From NCBI GenBank assembly GCA_016647705.1, contig CM028326.1:22335901-22399900 (forward strand): a stretch of DNA of 64,000 nucleotides, read 5' to 3'. The position numbers and the translations under genes are program-made. Under the pieces are notes generated by a model. That model saw only the letters and a list, made by a program, of their open reading frames with translations. It made no database searches and was not told the origin of the DNA. Shown here piece by piece: positions 33,153-44,278 of this stretch (position 1 is its first letter; every line of letters starts with the position of its first letter). Source of the DNA: Eucommia ulmoides. Taxonomy: Eukaryota > Streptophyta > Magnoliopsida > Garryales > Eucommiaceae.

Positions 33153-35813
33153 TGTCACAACCCGTCCCGGACTCCCATCATCCTGAGGCGGGCGTGACTA
33201 CAGCATGACATCACAAAAACCCAAATTTCCTAATAATAATTATGACAATATACATACACTGTATAATACAAACACTTATTATGGGGGCGCACCCGGCCCG
33301 AAGTTTTTTTTTTTTCTAACTAAAAGTATTTATCCCTGAACCCTCTTAGATTCGCCTCTGACAGTTTCTCTTAATCATCCACAAGACCCCATTACATAGC
33401 TCTACCTAGTGCCAGTAGGGGACCGACTCCTAGCCGTTGTACCTGCGAGTGTACTGCCTTCTTAGTAAAACATTTTCGAAAATATTAATACTTTCTAAAT
33501 ATTTCCACAATCTAGTATGGATCAAGCATAAGTATATAAGTACTGACAATAAAGCAATATAGATAAGTTCCATCTAGTATAAAATCCTACCAATCATCAT
33601 AATAAATAATATCAAATCAACCAATATATGTGAAACACCACATCCTAAGCACCAATCTCAAACACACACTTCTAACACACACACATACACTGGCCAGTCC
33701 TAGTGATTGTTTTAACCTCACGATCGGGAGTTGCAACGGTACCGTAACATTCATAGGAATGCCTTCCTATGAAATATCCACACCCCTTTTTGGGGAGAAA
33801 TATAATCTACACCCCTTACGGGGAGAAATATAATCCACACCCCTTACGGAAAGAACAACCATGGCATCGTCAAAAACAAATACAGCCTCATCGAAACACA
33901 ATTCAATAGATATCATCTACTCAACATTGTCAAATCACCACACCTACCACATTTCTACAAATCCTGCTTTTAAATTCAAAAAATCATATTTCGTACCTTC
34001 TTTCAAAGAAACGTCCGATTTTATCAAAACCATTTTTCATCCTTTATTTTTCAGAAAATCAGGCATCTTTAGAAAGATAGATATTTCTTATTCTCTTTTT
34101 AAAACCACCATCTAATTTCACCAAATCTAGCGGAAATTCATTTTTACTTCTTTTTTTTGAAATCCATCGAAGCCCAGTTTACCACTTTATTCAAATCGTG
34201 CTTGATCCATATCATTTACAGTTTAAATATTCACATATTTCATCATATATATTCGTAGAAAAATAGTTTGGCAAGAAGACAGTACACTCACCTCAATATC
34301 CGTTTGCAAAATTGACACTGACCGCAATTTATCTGGACGCCAGCGCCTGGGAACCTAATAGTGGCAGATTCTAAATTAATATCTTATCGGAAACATCCTA
34401 ATCATGCAATGCGGACCCTATATTCCAAATCGTTACTAATTTTATGTACTACACACTTAAAATTAATTAATCGTCACGAAATTATTATGATTTTAGGATT
34501 TGTAACACTAAATAAAATTTAATTTAACGAAAATTAATAATCGATTGGAGTTTCACCTGTTTTCGAAACGTTTGGCGACCATGAGATGAGTTTTGGATTC
34601 TTCTGGGGTGGTTTCTGCAATTCCCCCTTTTTTTTTTCTTTTTTTTTTCTTTTCTTCTTCTTCGTTTCTGCGTCCGGTCCTTCGTTTCTGCGTCTAGTCC
34701 GATCCTCCTTCAGCCGCCGACAAAGAACTCCGATCACGTCTCCCTCCTTTACCCCTCTTCCGGCCGGTCGAACGACCCTACACCTACACTACGGTGAACG
34801 AGATACCGCCAGAAAGTTCCGACAACACATACCCACGATGGAGCCGAGTCGACGATGCTGAACGAACCACACTCACGCCATCACCAATCCGAACGCACAC
34901 CCATATCACAACGATCCACAACCTCTACCCACACAGCCGACCAACCACCCGGAGCCGATCACCCATCGACAGACAGCCCACACCGCCGGACTGAACTCCT
35001 TTCTCTCTCCTCTGTTTCTTCTTTTTTTTTTTCCCGTTTTTTTTTATTCCTGGTTCAGCCGACCGCTGGAGACTTATCTCTCTCTCTATTTCTCTCCGCC
35101 AACCTTCATCATGGATAACAACGCACACAAACTTAGTTGACGACGTGCCGAACCCATTACCGAACGTTTACCGGACGACCGGCGACGATCACCACCACCT
35201 ATGCTGAACCACCCCTTTCCGTCGACCACCGCATGCCCCTGCACGCCCACAACCCTGTAACCGAACACCCTGCCTTGCCGGCGATTACTTTTCAAGCCCC
35301 AAACCCCGGCTGGCTCTCTCTCTCTCTCTCTAGATTTTGGATTTTCAGATTTTCGAATTTTTTTGATCGTGGGATTCTGTTTTTTTTTCTCATTACCGGT
35401 GCATGAAATTAGTGGATTCGAGTTTCCTAAGCGTGCCACGTCGTTCCTCTTATTTGCTTCCTTGCCGGCCAAGTGTTTCGTCCGTCCGTCTGCATGTGGG
35501 TGTTGTATAATTGATAAAAAAAAAAAAATGCCATTAATTACTCTTTCCTCCCCCCAATTTCATTTAAACCTTGATTTTAATCCTTTTCAACTTTTAAAAG
35601 TTCCTAAGATTTTCAATTTCACCCCCTGAAGGTTTCATTTAAATATTAAATGTCAATTTACCTCCCTAAATTAGGATTTACTATTTCTATATTTTCAATT
35701 TGACCCCTAGACTTTTTATTTGAATTTTTAATGGTCCTAGTTTCACCCCGAATTTTCACCATTACTTTAAAATACCACTGAAATGACGTACCTGCTACGA
35801 TTGAGGTCTTACA
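33153..35813 (-). repeat. 5' LTR of the LARD-type element
   Basis: 2661 bp, near-identical to 26336-28957. It has one extra ~30-bp 'ataatc.acaccccttacgg' unit around 33802-33840 compared with the other LTR. Confidence 0.88.
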
Positions 35814-36248
35814 GCAACGGTACCGTAACATCCGTAAGAATGCCTTCCTACGAAATATCCACAACTCTTTTGGGGAGAATATAATCCACATCCCTTACGG
35901 GGAGAACTATCCACATCTCATGGGAAGAATCCACACCCCTTACGGGGAGAAATATAATTCACACCCTTTTCGGGGAGAACAACTATGGCATCGTCAAAAT
36001 CATCAGTATAGTTAAAAATCCACATCCTTTATGGGAAGAAATACATTTTCACACCACATCATAAAAAATCCACACCCCTTATGAGGAGAATATAAACCAC
36101 TCATATCCAACGAAAATTATTTTTAATCCTTCTTTTAGAAACCAACACAATTCCCCCGGAAATTCATTTTACCAACTCACCCCAAAAACCAGCTTGATCC
36201 ATATCATTTATGAAATCGTACAATGTAAGTGAACACATATGTCATCAT

Positions 36249-36298
<50 letters not shown>

Positions 36299-38078
36299 AA
36301 TAGTTTAGCAAGAAGACAGTACACTTACCTCGATATCCGTTTTGCAAAACTGACACTAACCACACTCTATCTGGACGCCGGTGCCTGCGAACCTAATAGT
36401 GACAGAGCCTAAATTAATATTTTATTTAGAATATCCTAATCATGCAATGCAGATCCTATATTCCGAATCGTTACTATTTTATATACCACGTTATTAAAAT
36501 TAATTAATCGCTACGAAATTATTACGATTTCAGAAATTGTAACGCTAAATAAAATTTAATCTAACGAAAATTAATAATCAATTGAAATTTCACCTTTTTC
36601 CGAATCGTTTGACGGCCACGAAATGGGTTTTGGATTTTCCTAGAGTGGTTTCTGTAAATTCTCCATTTTCTTTTTTTTCCTTTCTTTTCTTTCTTTTCTT
36701 TTTCTCTGTTTTGGCTTTTGTTTCCTGTTACAGCTTGGCCGACCACCCCCTTTCTCTCTCTACTATCCACTCCGGCGATCTCACTCACCGTCGACCGCCC
36801 TACACCAACAATCACCCACACACTACGCACATACGCCATCCGACCAACGACACACCCACATGCACATGACCGCCCGACGATCGACGCATACAATCGACGA
36901 TGACAACACACGCACATACTCACCGGCCAAACGGACGAACCCATACACATACACGTACACAAGCTGAAAAACTGACCGGAATACCCACCATGTACTACCG
37001 GACCACAACCAAACACACACACACACAAAATCAAACTCACCTACTCTCTCTCTCTAACTCACTGCCGGTGATCAAAACCCACCCCACTGGATCACCAAAC
37101 AACCGTCGAACAAACCGAACGCACACACACACCAAGTCACATGCACACATTGATCACAATTGAACACACACACAATCATACATAGAACACTCATACACAC
37201 GCAAACCCACATGATTTTTTACCATCTATCACATACTGGCGAATCCCACCGTCGATTCTCTCCCTCTTCGTTTTCTGTTTCGCTGTCTCGCTGCCGCCGA
37301 CGAGATCCCATCGTCGATCAAGCCTCGCCATCCCACCAATCGAACACACGTACCACCGGACGAACGAACCCACACACTTCCACGTCTACCCCCATACACA
37401 ACAGCATTTGAACAAACCTACAGCTTGCACAATCGCTGGCCGAACTACCCTCTCTCTCTCCTAAAATTGACGACGACACCCACAACGTTCGATCACACTA
37501 CCCCACGATGAAGCACATCGTTGGCTATACATAGCCCCACCCACGATGAACCCATGCCGGCAACGCTGATCGGACCATCCCTCTCCGTCACCGATGGCCG
37601 ATAACCAACTGCCAACCAATCTCACTCACGCCGATCACCGCCTGAACCCCCAACCCACCGGATTGAATAGCACACTCTCGCTGATCACCTACACGACCAA
37701 AACACACTGCCGGCCCAGACTCAACTTGTCATCTCTATCTTCTTTCTTTGTTTTTTTTTTCCTTTCTTGTTTTCTCAGTTTTTCCTTTATCCCGTGATGA
37801 GTTGTATGCATGACTGAATATATATATATATAAAAGGTAGTAGATGATCACTCATTCCCCACTTGTTATTATTATTATTTTAATTACATAAATCTCCACC
37901 TAAATTTTTTTAAGATATTATTTAGACCCAAATCAAAATTAATAATTTTTTAAAATTTCAAATTAACCCCTAGAAGTTTAAATTGGATATCATTTAACAC
38001 AATCTACCCCCCCCTTATTTTCTAACTGTTTTAAAATGCAGGTAATGATTATGCATTCGCAGAATTATGGGTGTTACA
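35814..38078 (-). mobile_element. Outer chromovirus-like LTR, left half in element sense (split)
   Basis: Resumes at the gcaac target duplication and aligns with the nested LTRs from 'ggtaccgtaacat' onward, but is clearly more diverged. It ends ...GGGTGTTACA at 38078, where copia RT resumes. It carries several 'ccccttacgggg' units (35880-36110), an (AT)n run (36253-36292), CA-rich and CT-rich stretches (36740-37450). Apparent ORFs there are low-complexity. Confidence 0.75.
36253..36292. repeat. (AT)n microsatellite
   Basis: About 20 AT dinucleotides inside the outer LTR. Confidence 0.9.
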
Positions 38079-39621
38079 CTTATCATCGCCTGGTGCTAAA
38101 GAATGGATAAGTGCAATGGAAGATGAGATTAGTTCTATGTAAAATAATCAAGTAAGGGAACTAGTTGATCTTCTGTCTGGACGAAAATATATTGGAAACA
38201 AATGGCTTTTAAAGATTAAACGTTAAGCAGATGGATCTATTGATAGGTATAAAGCTCGTCTCGTGGAGAAAGGTTACACTAAAAAAGAGGGTGTAAACTA
38301 CAAGGAATTTTTTTAACCTATTGTTAAGTTTGCCTCTATTCACCTAATCCTAGCTATAGTCGCCCATTCGGATCTAGAACTTTTTCAAATAGATGTTGAG
38401 ACTATTTTTCTCAATGGAGAACTAGATGAGGAGATCTACATAGATCAACCTATTAGCTTTGTGGCCAAGGGACAAGAGCGCAAAGTGTGCAAGCTAAAAC
38501 GTTCCATTTATGGCTTAAAACAATCATCTAGACAATGGTACCTCAAATTTCATCAAGCCATAATTAATTTTGCCTTTATTATGATCGAGTAAGATCATTG
38601 TGTTTATATAAAGTGGTCGGAGAAGGGTTTCATTATCTTTACTCTATATGTAGATGACATTTTATTGGCAAGAAATGACATAGGGATGATTGTCTCCACT
38701 AGAGAGTGGTTGTCCTTTACTTTTGATATGAAGGACATGTGTGAAGCAAATTATGCACTTGGTGTTAAAATTATTAGAGACCGTTCTAAGAAACGTCTTG
38801 CTTTGTCTCAAGATATTTATATTAGGAAGGTAATTGAATGATTTCGAATGCATAATGTTAAGCCTATAGACACCCTTGTTGAGAAGGGTAGTACCTTAAG
38901 TTTTGATATTTGTCCTAGAACTAATGCTGAAAAAGAAGAAATGTCTCGTATACCATATGCAAGTGCAACTGAAAGCTTAATGTATGTCATGATGTGTACA
39001 CGACCAGACATATGTTATGCTATGGAGTTGGATAGTCGTTTCCAATGCAATCCAGGAATTGTTCATTGGACAACAGTTAAAAGGATCTTGTGGTACCTTC
39101 CTGGAATCGCAGACTATATGTTTTGCTATCATGGTGAAAATATATATTTTCAAAGATATAGTGATGCAGATTAGAGTGGTGACTTGAACGAACATAAGTC
39201 GACATCAGGATATGCTTTCATACTCAGCAACGGTGTTATTTCGTGGTCGAGCAAAAAGCGATCCTGCATAGCGTTATCTACTATGGAAGTATAATATGTT
39301 GCTTGTGCTTCAGTAGTTCAAGAGGATGTTTGGTTAAAAAGATATTTAGAAAGTTTTGAGATAGTACCACATTCTGCAGATCCTGTAACCATACATTGTG
39401 ATAGTATGGTTGCTCTCCCATATGTCAAGGATCATAAGTATCATGGAAAGACAAAGCATATTCAGACTCGATATCATTACATCCGAGATAGAGTCTCACA
39501 TGGAGAAGTGGTACTCAAGCATATTTCTACGAGTAAAATGGTGGCTAATCCCTTAACCAAACCAATTTCTAGGGATTTGTTCCAATCTCATGTAAGGTCT
39601 TTGGGTCTTCGTAGATTGTAA
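38079..39621 (+). pseudogene. Copia reverse transcriptase and RNase H remnant
   Basis: One frame runs from 38080 to the stop at 39619-39621 with no frameshift but seven in-frame stops. RT blocks: GAKEWISAMEDEI, NKWLLKIKR, DGSIDRYKARLVEKGYTKKEGV, LELFQIDVETIFLNGEL, SIYGLKQSSRQWY, and the catalytic YVDD at 38647-38658. RNase H blocks: KSTSGYAFILSNGVISWSSKK, HCDSMVALPYVKD, KHIQTRYHYIRD, and the usual end LTKPISRDLFQSHV. At least four of the stops look like C-to-T or G-to-A changes of CAA, CGA or TGG codons. About seven residues normally present before the first block are missing next to the inserted LTR. Confidence 0.92.
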
Positions 39622-40415
39622 AATATATGTTTGACTTATTGACTTCATATATTTGTACCACAATGCACATTTACGATTTCATACTTTATTTGCATTCATT
39701 AAAAGTATGATAAATGATTTGGGATATTTGCTATAGTACACATTATTACCATGATAGTATATATCACTAGGCTAAATGGTTGGCTACTCACACAACAACC
39801 AGCCTTGACGCTGAGATAGCGTACGAGATCAGACTTTAGAATTCTAAAGATTGAATTAGATAATTCTTTACAATATCGCCTTGGATGACCCAAGATGAAG
39901 TTTATGAAAAACGAACATGAAATTTTCCCACACTTTATGTAGCCTGAGAATAGCCGAATGTGAGATTTCAAATGGATACTCAAGGATATACCGCTTGAAG
40001 TTCTCAAGTCAATCACTTATGTAGTGATTGGACTTAGATTCGTACGTTAATTAGATTGACATCATCATTTGTTTTTTGTGAGTATAATACTATAGCATGT
40101 AAATCATATTACATGTGCTTTAAGATGACCACATAGGGAGTGAGAAATAGATCTCTATTTTTTTTTCACTATGTAAGCCCTATATATGTATATATACATA
40201 TATATACATGTTACGATTTAGAAATTTGATGCTGCTACTTTAACTTGTTATCCTATGGCCATGAGTGATGCGGTCTAAAGGGACATGTCTAGGAAAATAG
40301 TCAAATAGAAGTTGAGTAACATAAGGATCAAAGGAAGATAATTTAGTAACACGTCTTGTTAAAATTGCAGTGTACGGTGTTTAATGGTAGCCACCATATT
40401 TAAAGCTATTTTTTC

Positions 40416-40486
<71 letters not shown>

Positions 40487-40759
40487 ATTTTTTAAAAAAA
40501 AAATAAGCACGATACTGCAAAAGAGATTAAGCATGTTCTGAGTTTTAAACTCTAGATGGGTTAGAAATGTTTAATTTAATGTGACTAAATTGGTGTGGAG
40601 CATAGACAAGTATTTTATTTTGCAACGAGATGTTGTCCTGTTAGTTTGATAGAAACTTAATATGGTGGTCCCACATACCACTAACCTATATGAAGAAAGT
40701 ATAATGCATGAGTTTAAAGAGAGAAACACATTTAGTGCCCATTGTGTCCGAGTGGGAGA
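39622..40759 (+). other. 3' untranslated region of the copia element
   Basis: Non-coding. Contains a 64-bp (TA)n run (40420-40483) and ends with the polypurine tract gagtgggaga (40750-40759) next to the 3' LTR. Confidence 0.75.
40420..40483. repeat. (TA)n microsatellite
   Basis: About 32 uninterrupted TA dinucleotides inside the copia 3' untranslated region. Confidence 0.95.
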
Positions 40760-41167
40760 TGTTGGATTATAGAGCGGGTCGGGTCGACCCATGGAACTTC
40801 CACATGGGCCCCATGATTCATGGAAAGTCACCATTTGAATGGGTGCACCTCTTGATCTTAAGGATCACGTCTATTCGATAGATACCTATTGGAACGGACA
40901 TACCATTTCGGTAGATATCCATTGAAATTGACACATCCTTTGGAATTTTTTCTATAAATATGCTTTGATATCTCTAAAGTTTTTATCCCATCAGATTACA
41001 GAAAAATTTAAGTGACCTTGGTTAGTGAATGTGTAGATATTATTTAAAAAAAACACTTTTGTAATATTTTGCTTGCCGACGAGAGAAGAAACGAGGAACG
41101 GGTTGTAAATGAGTCTTTCGAATCCAAAAGGTACGTTTCCGTTTTAATGTTTCCGCATTTGCCTCCA
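40760..41167 (+). repeat. 3' LTR of the copia element
   Basis: 408 bp, TGTTGGATTATAG...GCCTCCA, followed by TSD actca (41168-41172). It contains TATA-like 'tctataaatatgc' near 40950. Confidence 0.92.
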
Positions 41168-41172
41168 ACTCA

Positions 41173-41863
41173 AATATTGAAGAACTCAAAAAAAGTGGCC
41201 ACGGCCTCAAACATAAATAAATATATAACTTTATATATATTAGTGCCATCAAGTACATCTATCCAACAAAAACCAATACCTTTATTACAATTTTATATCA
41301 TGGTTAGAAAATTTGTGAAAACAAACAACAAACAAACATTTTCAGTCATATAAACATGAAAAATAAAGTCGTACACTCAAAAACATTGACACGGACAGGG
41401 CATGTACTCATCAACAAATAAACATATAATCTCATATATTTTAGTCCAATTAACGATGTACATATTGCCATTATTAGGCTACTTATAATTATATATCAGA
41501 ATTAAAAAATTAGTGTAAACAAAAAAGAATTTTCCATCATATAAAAACAGCAAATAGGGTTGTCAATAATAAAGCCAAAGGTCTTAGGCTTGTAATTTAG
41601 CTTGTAAAAACAAAACAGCAAATAAGGTCGTACATCATAAAGCCAAATAAAGTAACTTATATGATATTTTGTATTGGTTTTAATCTTGTGCGTGTATGCA
41701 AATCTACACACACACCCCATTCAACTGACTATTTTCGACTGAAGTGTGAGATTGGGAGTTAGCGAATGCATTTACTCTTTTTATCTTGTAGTTTCTTGTA
41801 TTGGATGCTTCTCTTTCATAGATTTGACCTGTGATAACTTATTGGCTGTGCTTATCAGAGGCC
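41173..41863. other. AT-rich intergenic stretch
   Basis: No ORF or RNA gene. Internal near-repeats such as 'acatataatctcatatattttagt' against 'atataactttatatatattagtg', and two copies of 'aaaacagcaaata.ggt'. Nothing assignable. Confidence 0.4.
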
Positions 41864-41938
41864 ATGGGCAGTTCATTCAATTCAGAGATGTTGATTGCAA
41901 AGCTTGCCAAGCTCAACAATTCTCAGCAAACCATCGAT
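41864..41938 (+). pseudogene. N-terminal exon fragment of a CID-domain (RPRD-like) protein
   Basis: From the ATG at 41864 the frame reads MGSSFNSEMLIAKLAKLNNS and continues QQTID. Plant proteins with an N-terminal RNA polymerase II CTD-interacting domain (annotated ENTH/VHS or RPRD-like) begin with a very similar block, including 'KLaKLNnSQQSIE'. Conservation stops at about 41938 and the next expected block is absent. It is followed 350 bp later by fragments of an unrelated gene, so it is best read as a captured or stranded exon. Similarity is short; the call is moderate. Confidence 0.5.
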
Positions 41939-42287
41939 GGGATCCTTTTATCTTGATATAAAGATTCAAACATGTTTCTCTTAGCCCACCAACTAAAACG
42001 AAGTACCTCTGTACTCGTAGCCACTGTGTGTTCATATATGCATTGAGTCCTTAGTGCTTTGGCTTCATCTTCTCATAATTTACATACCATGTTCTCAGAT
42101 TACGATTACCAGTTGACCCAGGGTATCCAACAGTGACATAGGTAAGCCTTGTAAACTAAAAATGTAGTTTTCGGTGACATTCAATATTAAGATGGGTTTT
42201 CATTGAAAAATTTTGTGGGCTGCCTTGAATATACTGACAGAGGGAGGAGTTGCATTATTTTATGATGGTATAGAATCTTCTCTAACA

Positions 42288-42570
42288 AGATATGAGGCGG
42301 CAGTTGATGCTTACATGGATGGCCTTGCGGCTTCTAGGCTAAATGACCTCTCAAGTGTTTTTTTCTTTGTTAGCTAACTGGACACACTTGTTGACAAGAT
42401 GCTCGAGAAGATTGGAACCCCAGATGCTCTTGACCTTCGTGGAAAGGTAAATCGAAATCGTCCCCCCTATTATTTTAAAATGATTTTGTTATTGAACATC
42501 ACACTTTTCTTTTCTTCTGTTGTTGTTATAGGTAGCACTTGCTTACAAGCTCTAGCAGAAGAAATTCTCT
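42288..42570 (+). pseudogene. Transaldolase-like gene fragment with one intron
   Basis: Exon 1 (to 42446) reads RYEAAVDAYMDGLAASRLND, then FFFVS, a stop, and LDTLVDKMLEKIGTPDALDL followed by RGK. An 85-bp GT-AG intron (42447-42531, acceptor after a pyrimidine run) follows, then exon 2 with VALAYKL, a stop, QKKFS. This matches the middle of plant transaldolase (pentose phosphate pathway), which has 'RYEAVIDAYLDGLE..G..DLS', 'FFVSRVDTLIDKMLEKIGTPEALDLRGK' and 'ALAYKLYQKKFS'. A few residues are missing before FFVS, and two stops disrupt it. The intron is retained, so it came by DNA-level capture or duplication, not from mRNA. N- and C-terminal parts are absent. Confidence 0.75.
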
Positions 42571-44278
42571 AGTTGGAGGACCCAATATTAATGTGGAATT
42601 CAACATTTTGGAATAAGATATCTTTTATAAGGATAACATTGAGAAAACCTCCTAAAATTGTTAAGACACACTTCCATTTTTCTCTTTTACTTATTTTGTC
42701 AATTTTCTTTTCAACTATAAAAAGTATTTTAAACAGTGTTATCAAACAATACCTTAATTCTCATATTTTTGTGTCCCCCAAAAAAATTATTGATACTCCA
42801 TCTTCCTCCCAAGTATTCACCTCGTGTTCAGCTGAAAGCATAGCTAGCTGACCAAGACATTGAAACTTTGAGATACCAAAAGCTGCTTGTGGAGGAGGAA
42901 GATGTTGCTCGTCTATATCTCAAATAAGTCCAACATTGCAAAAAAAATGTTTGTTCATCTCCATCAAAGTTTGACGAGAGCTTGAGTAGTAATAATTCTA
43001 TTAGAAACTCAACAATTATTGTGGTTTTCGATAAGGGTTTTGGGCAAAGTAAATTACGCATATTAGGCATTCTTCTACTTGGTCTCATGTTCGGTTGAAT
43101 CATTCATTTTGTTGTTGAAATCAATGTCTATTCTTGAGCATCATACATTTCAAGTACAGAAAATATGGTGATCAAATTACATTAAAAAGTTAAAATGTGA
43201 TTGACGGTGTGGACTGCAGTTACCTTTCTTCTCTATCGGCACTGTGTCGGTCATCGCCATGAACAACGGAACCAGTTTCTATTTTGACTCCAATGATAAG
43301 TATTCATTTCTTTCTTCCTCTCTCTCTGTATATATTCTCTACTTCTTCTCAATTCTCACTAAGTATGGACTACATACTTGAAGATCTCTCTATAATAATA
43401 ATCGGTCATTGGAGTTGATGCCAATTGAGTTGGAGTCACTGTTGATGATTTGTACTGCATGTAATCTCTTAGCAACTTATTTTTTATTCTAACAGAAATC
43501 AACGTCCTCATGCGTGATTTTGCAATATGACATGCTATTCCATAGAAGCATTAAGAAAGTGTGCTTGTCCATACAAATGACGGGAAAGGTCAGTCTTTCA
43601 CATTGGCGTGCTGATGTCATGTCTACAGTCATTGATAACAAGAGCTTACTGCCACATCTTGGTCAATGCTATTATTATTTCTCATGTACATTTCCTTTGA
43701 CAATCAAACCACTATCCACTGGAAACATGGCTTGTGTATTTTTGTCACAGGATGAACATTAAGAGATTGCTGAAAACATAGCAACTTTAGGATAAAACTT
43801 CTTTTGTGGATGAAAACAGGCCATACTCCATTTAATTTGTGCACTGTGTAAATCATTGGTTAGTTTAACTTTGTAATATTAAGTGTGACTCATGATGTTC
43901 TCATGTTGATCAACTTCCTACTTTCTTCTTATCTCTTAGTTGGTGGAATTGGATCCTTGGAAATGGAATTAAACAATGAATGCATACAAAAACTTCATAA
44001 TTTGTATGTCTTCTTTTCCATTTCCAAGTTCAAGGCTCTAATTCCTGGACCAACTGCTACATTAGAGATTTCAGATATCTTTTTAACAGAGTGAAATGTT
44101 TGTCTTGTTGTTTACTCGTCCAATACTCATTTTTCATGGCATGCTGTTTGAGTGTTTTGCATTAAAACGTTTGTGATAAGAACTTTCCATTAATTGACAA
44201 TTTCGAATTGAACATAAATATTTTCATATCTTTCTAAACTCAACTTGATCGTTACAATTGAAATATTTTCTCCAACTG
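42571..44278. other. Unrecognised exon-like islands between gene fragments
   Basis: Short coding-like stretches on the + strand, for example DQDIETLRYQKLLVEEEDVA near 42850-42910, within AT-rich intron-like DNA. I do not recognise any product. They may be more captured exons or parts of one decayed gene. Confidence 0.3.

Larger units (their letters stand above)
26336..35813 (-). mobile_element. Large non-autonomous chromovirus-like gypsy element (LARD type)
   Basis: Two long LTRs (26336-28957 and 33153-35813) in direct orientation, reading TGTAAGACCTCAATC...GTTGTGACA on the - strand. A perfect TSD, gcaac, lies at 26331-26335 and 35814-35818. An initiator-Met PBS adjoins the right LTR, and a polypurine tract adjoins the left LTR. 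The 4.2-kb internal region has no gag, protease, RT or RNase H; only an integrase C-terminal segment remains beside the polypurine tract. The LTRs look nearly identical row by row, so this is likely the youngest long insertion in the window. Confidence 0.88.
20482..41167 (+). mobile_element. Ty1/copia retrotransposon, interrupted
   Basis: Complete boundaries are visible: 5' LTR 20482-20892, initiator-Met PBS, gag, protease, integrase, RT, RNase H, polypurine tract, and 3' LTR 40760-41167. Perfect 5-bp target duplications, actca, lie at 20477-20481 and 41168-41172. Domain order (INT before RT) confirms copia. Two later insertions inflate it: an Athila-like solo LTR (23772-25160) and a nested chromovirus-like block (25737-38078). 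Without them it is about 7 kb. Stops throughout make it non-functional. Confidence 0.93.

Noticed and set aside
41180-41760. Possible MITE or miRNA precursor in AT-rich DNA
   Set aside because: Only loose internal near-repeats; no matching inverted ends, TSD or long hairpin seen by eye.
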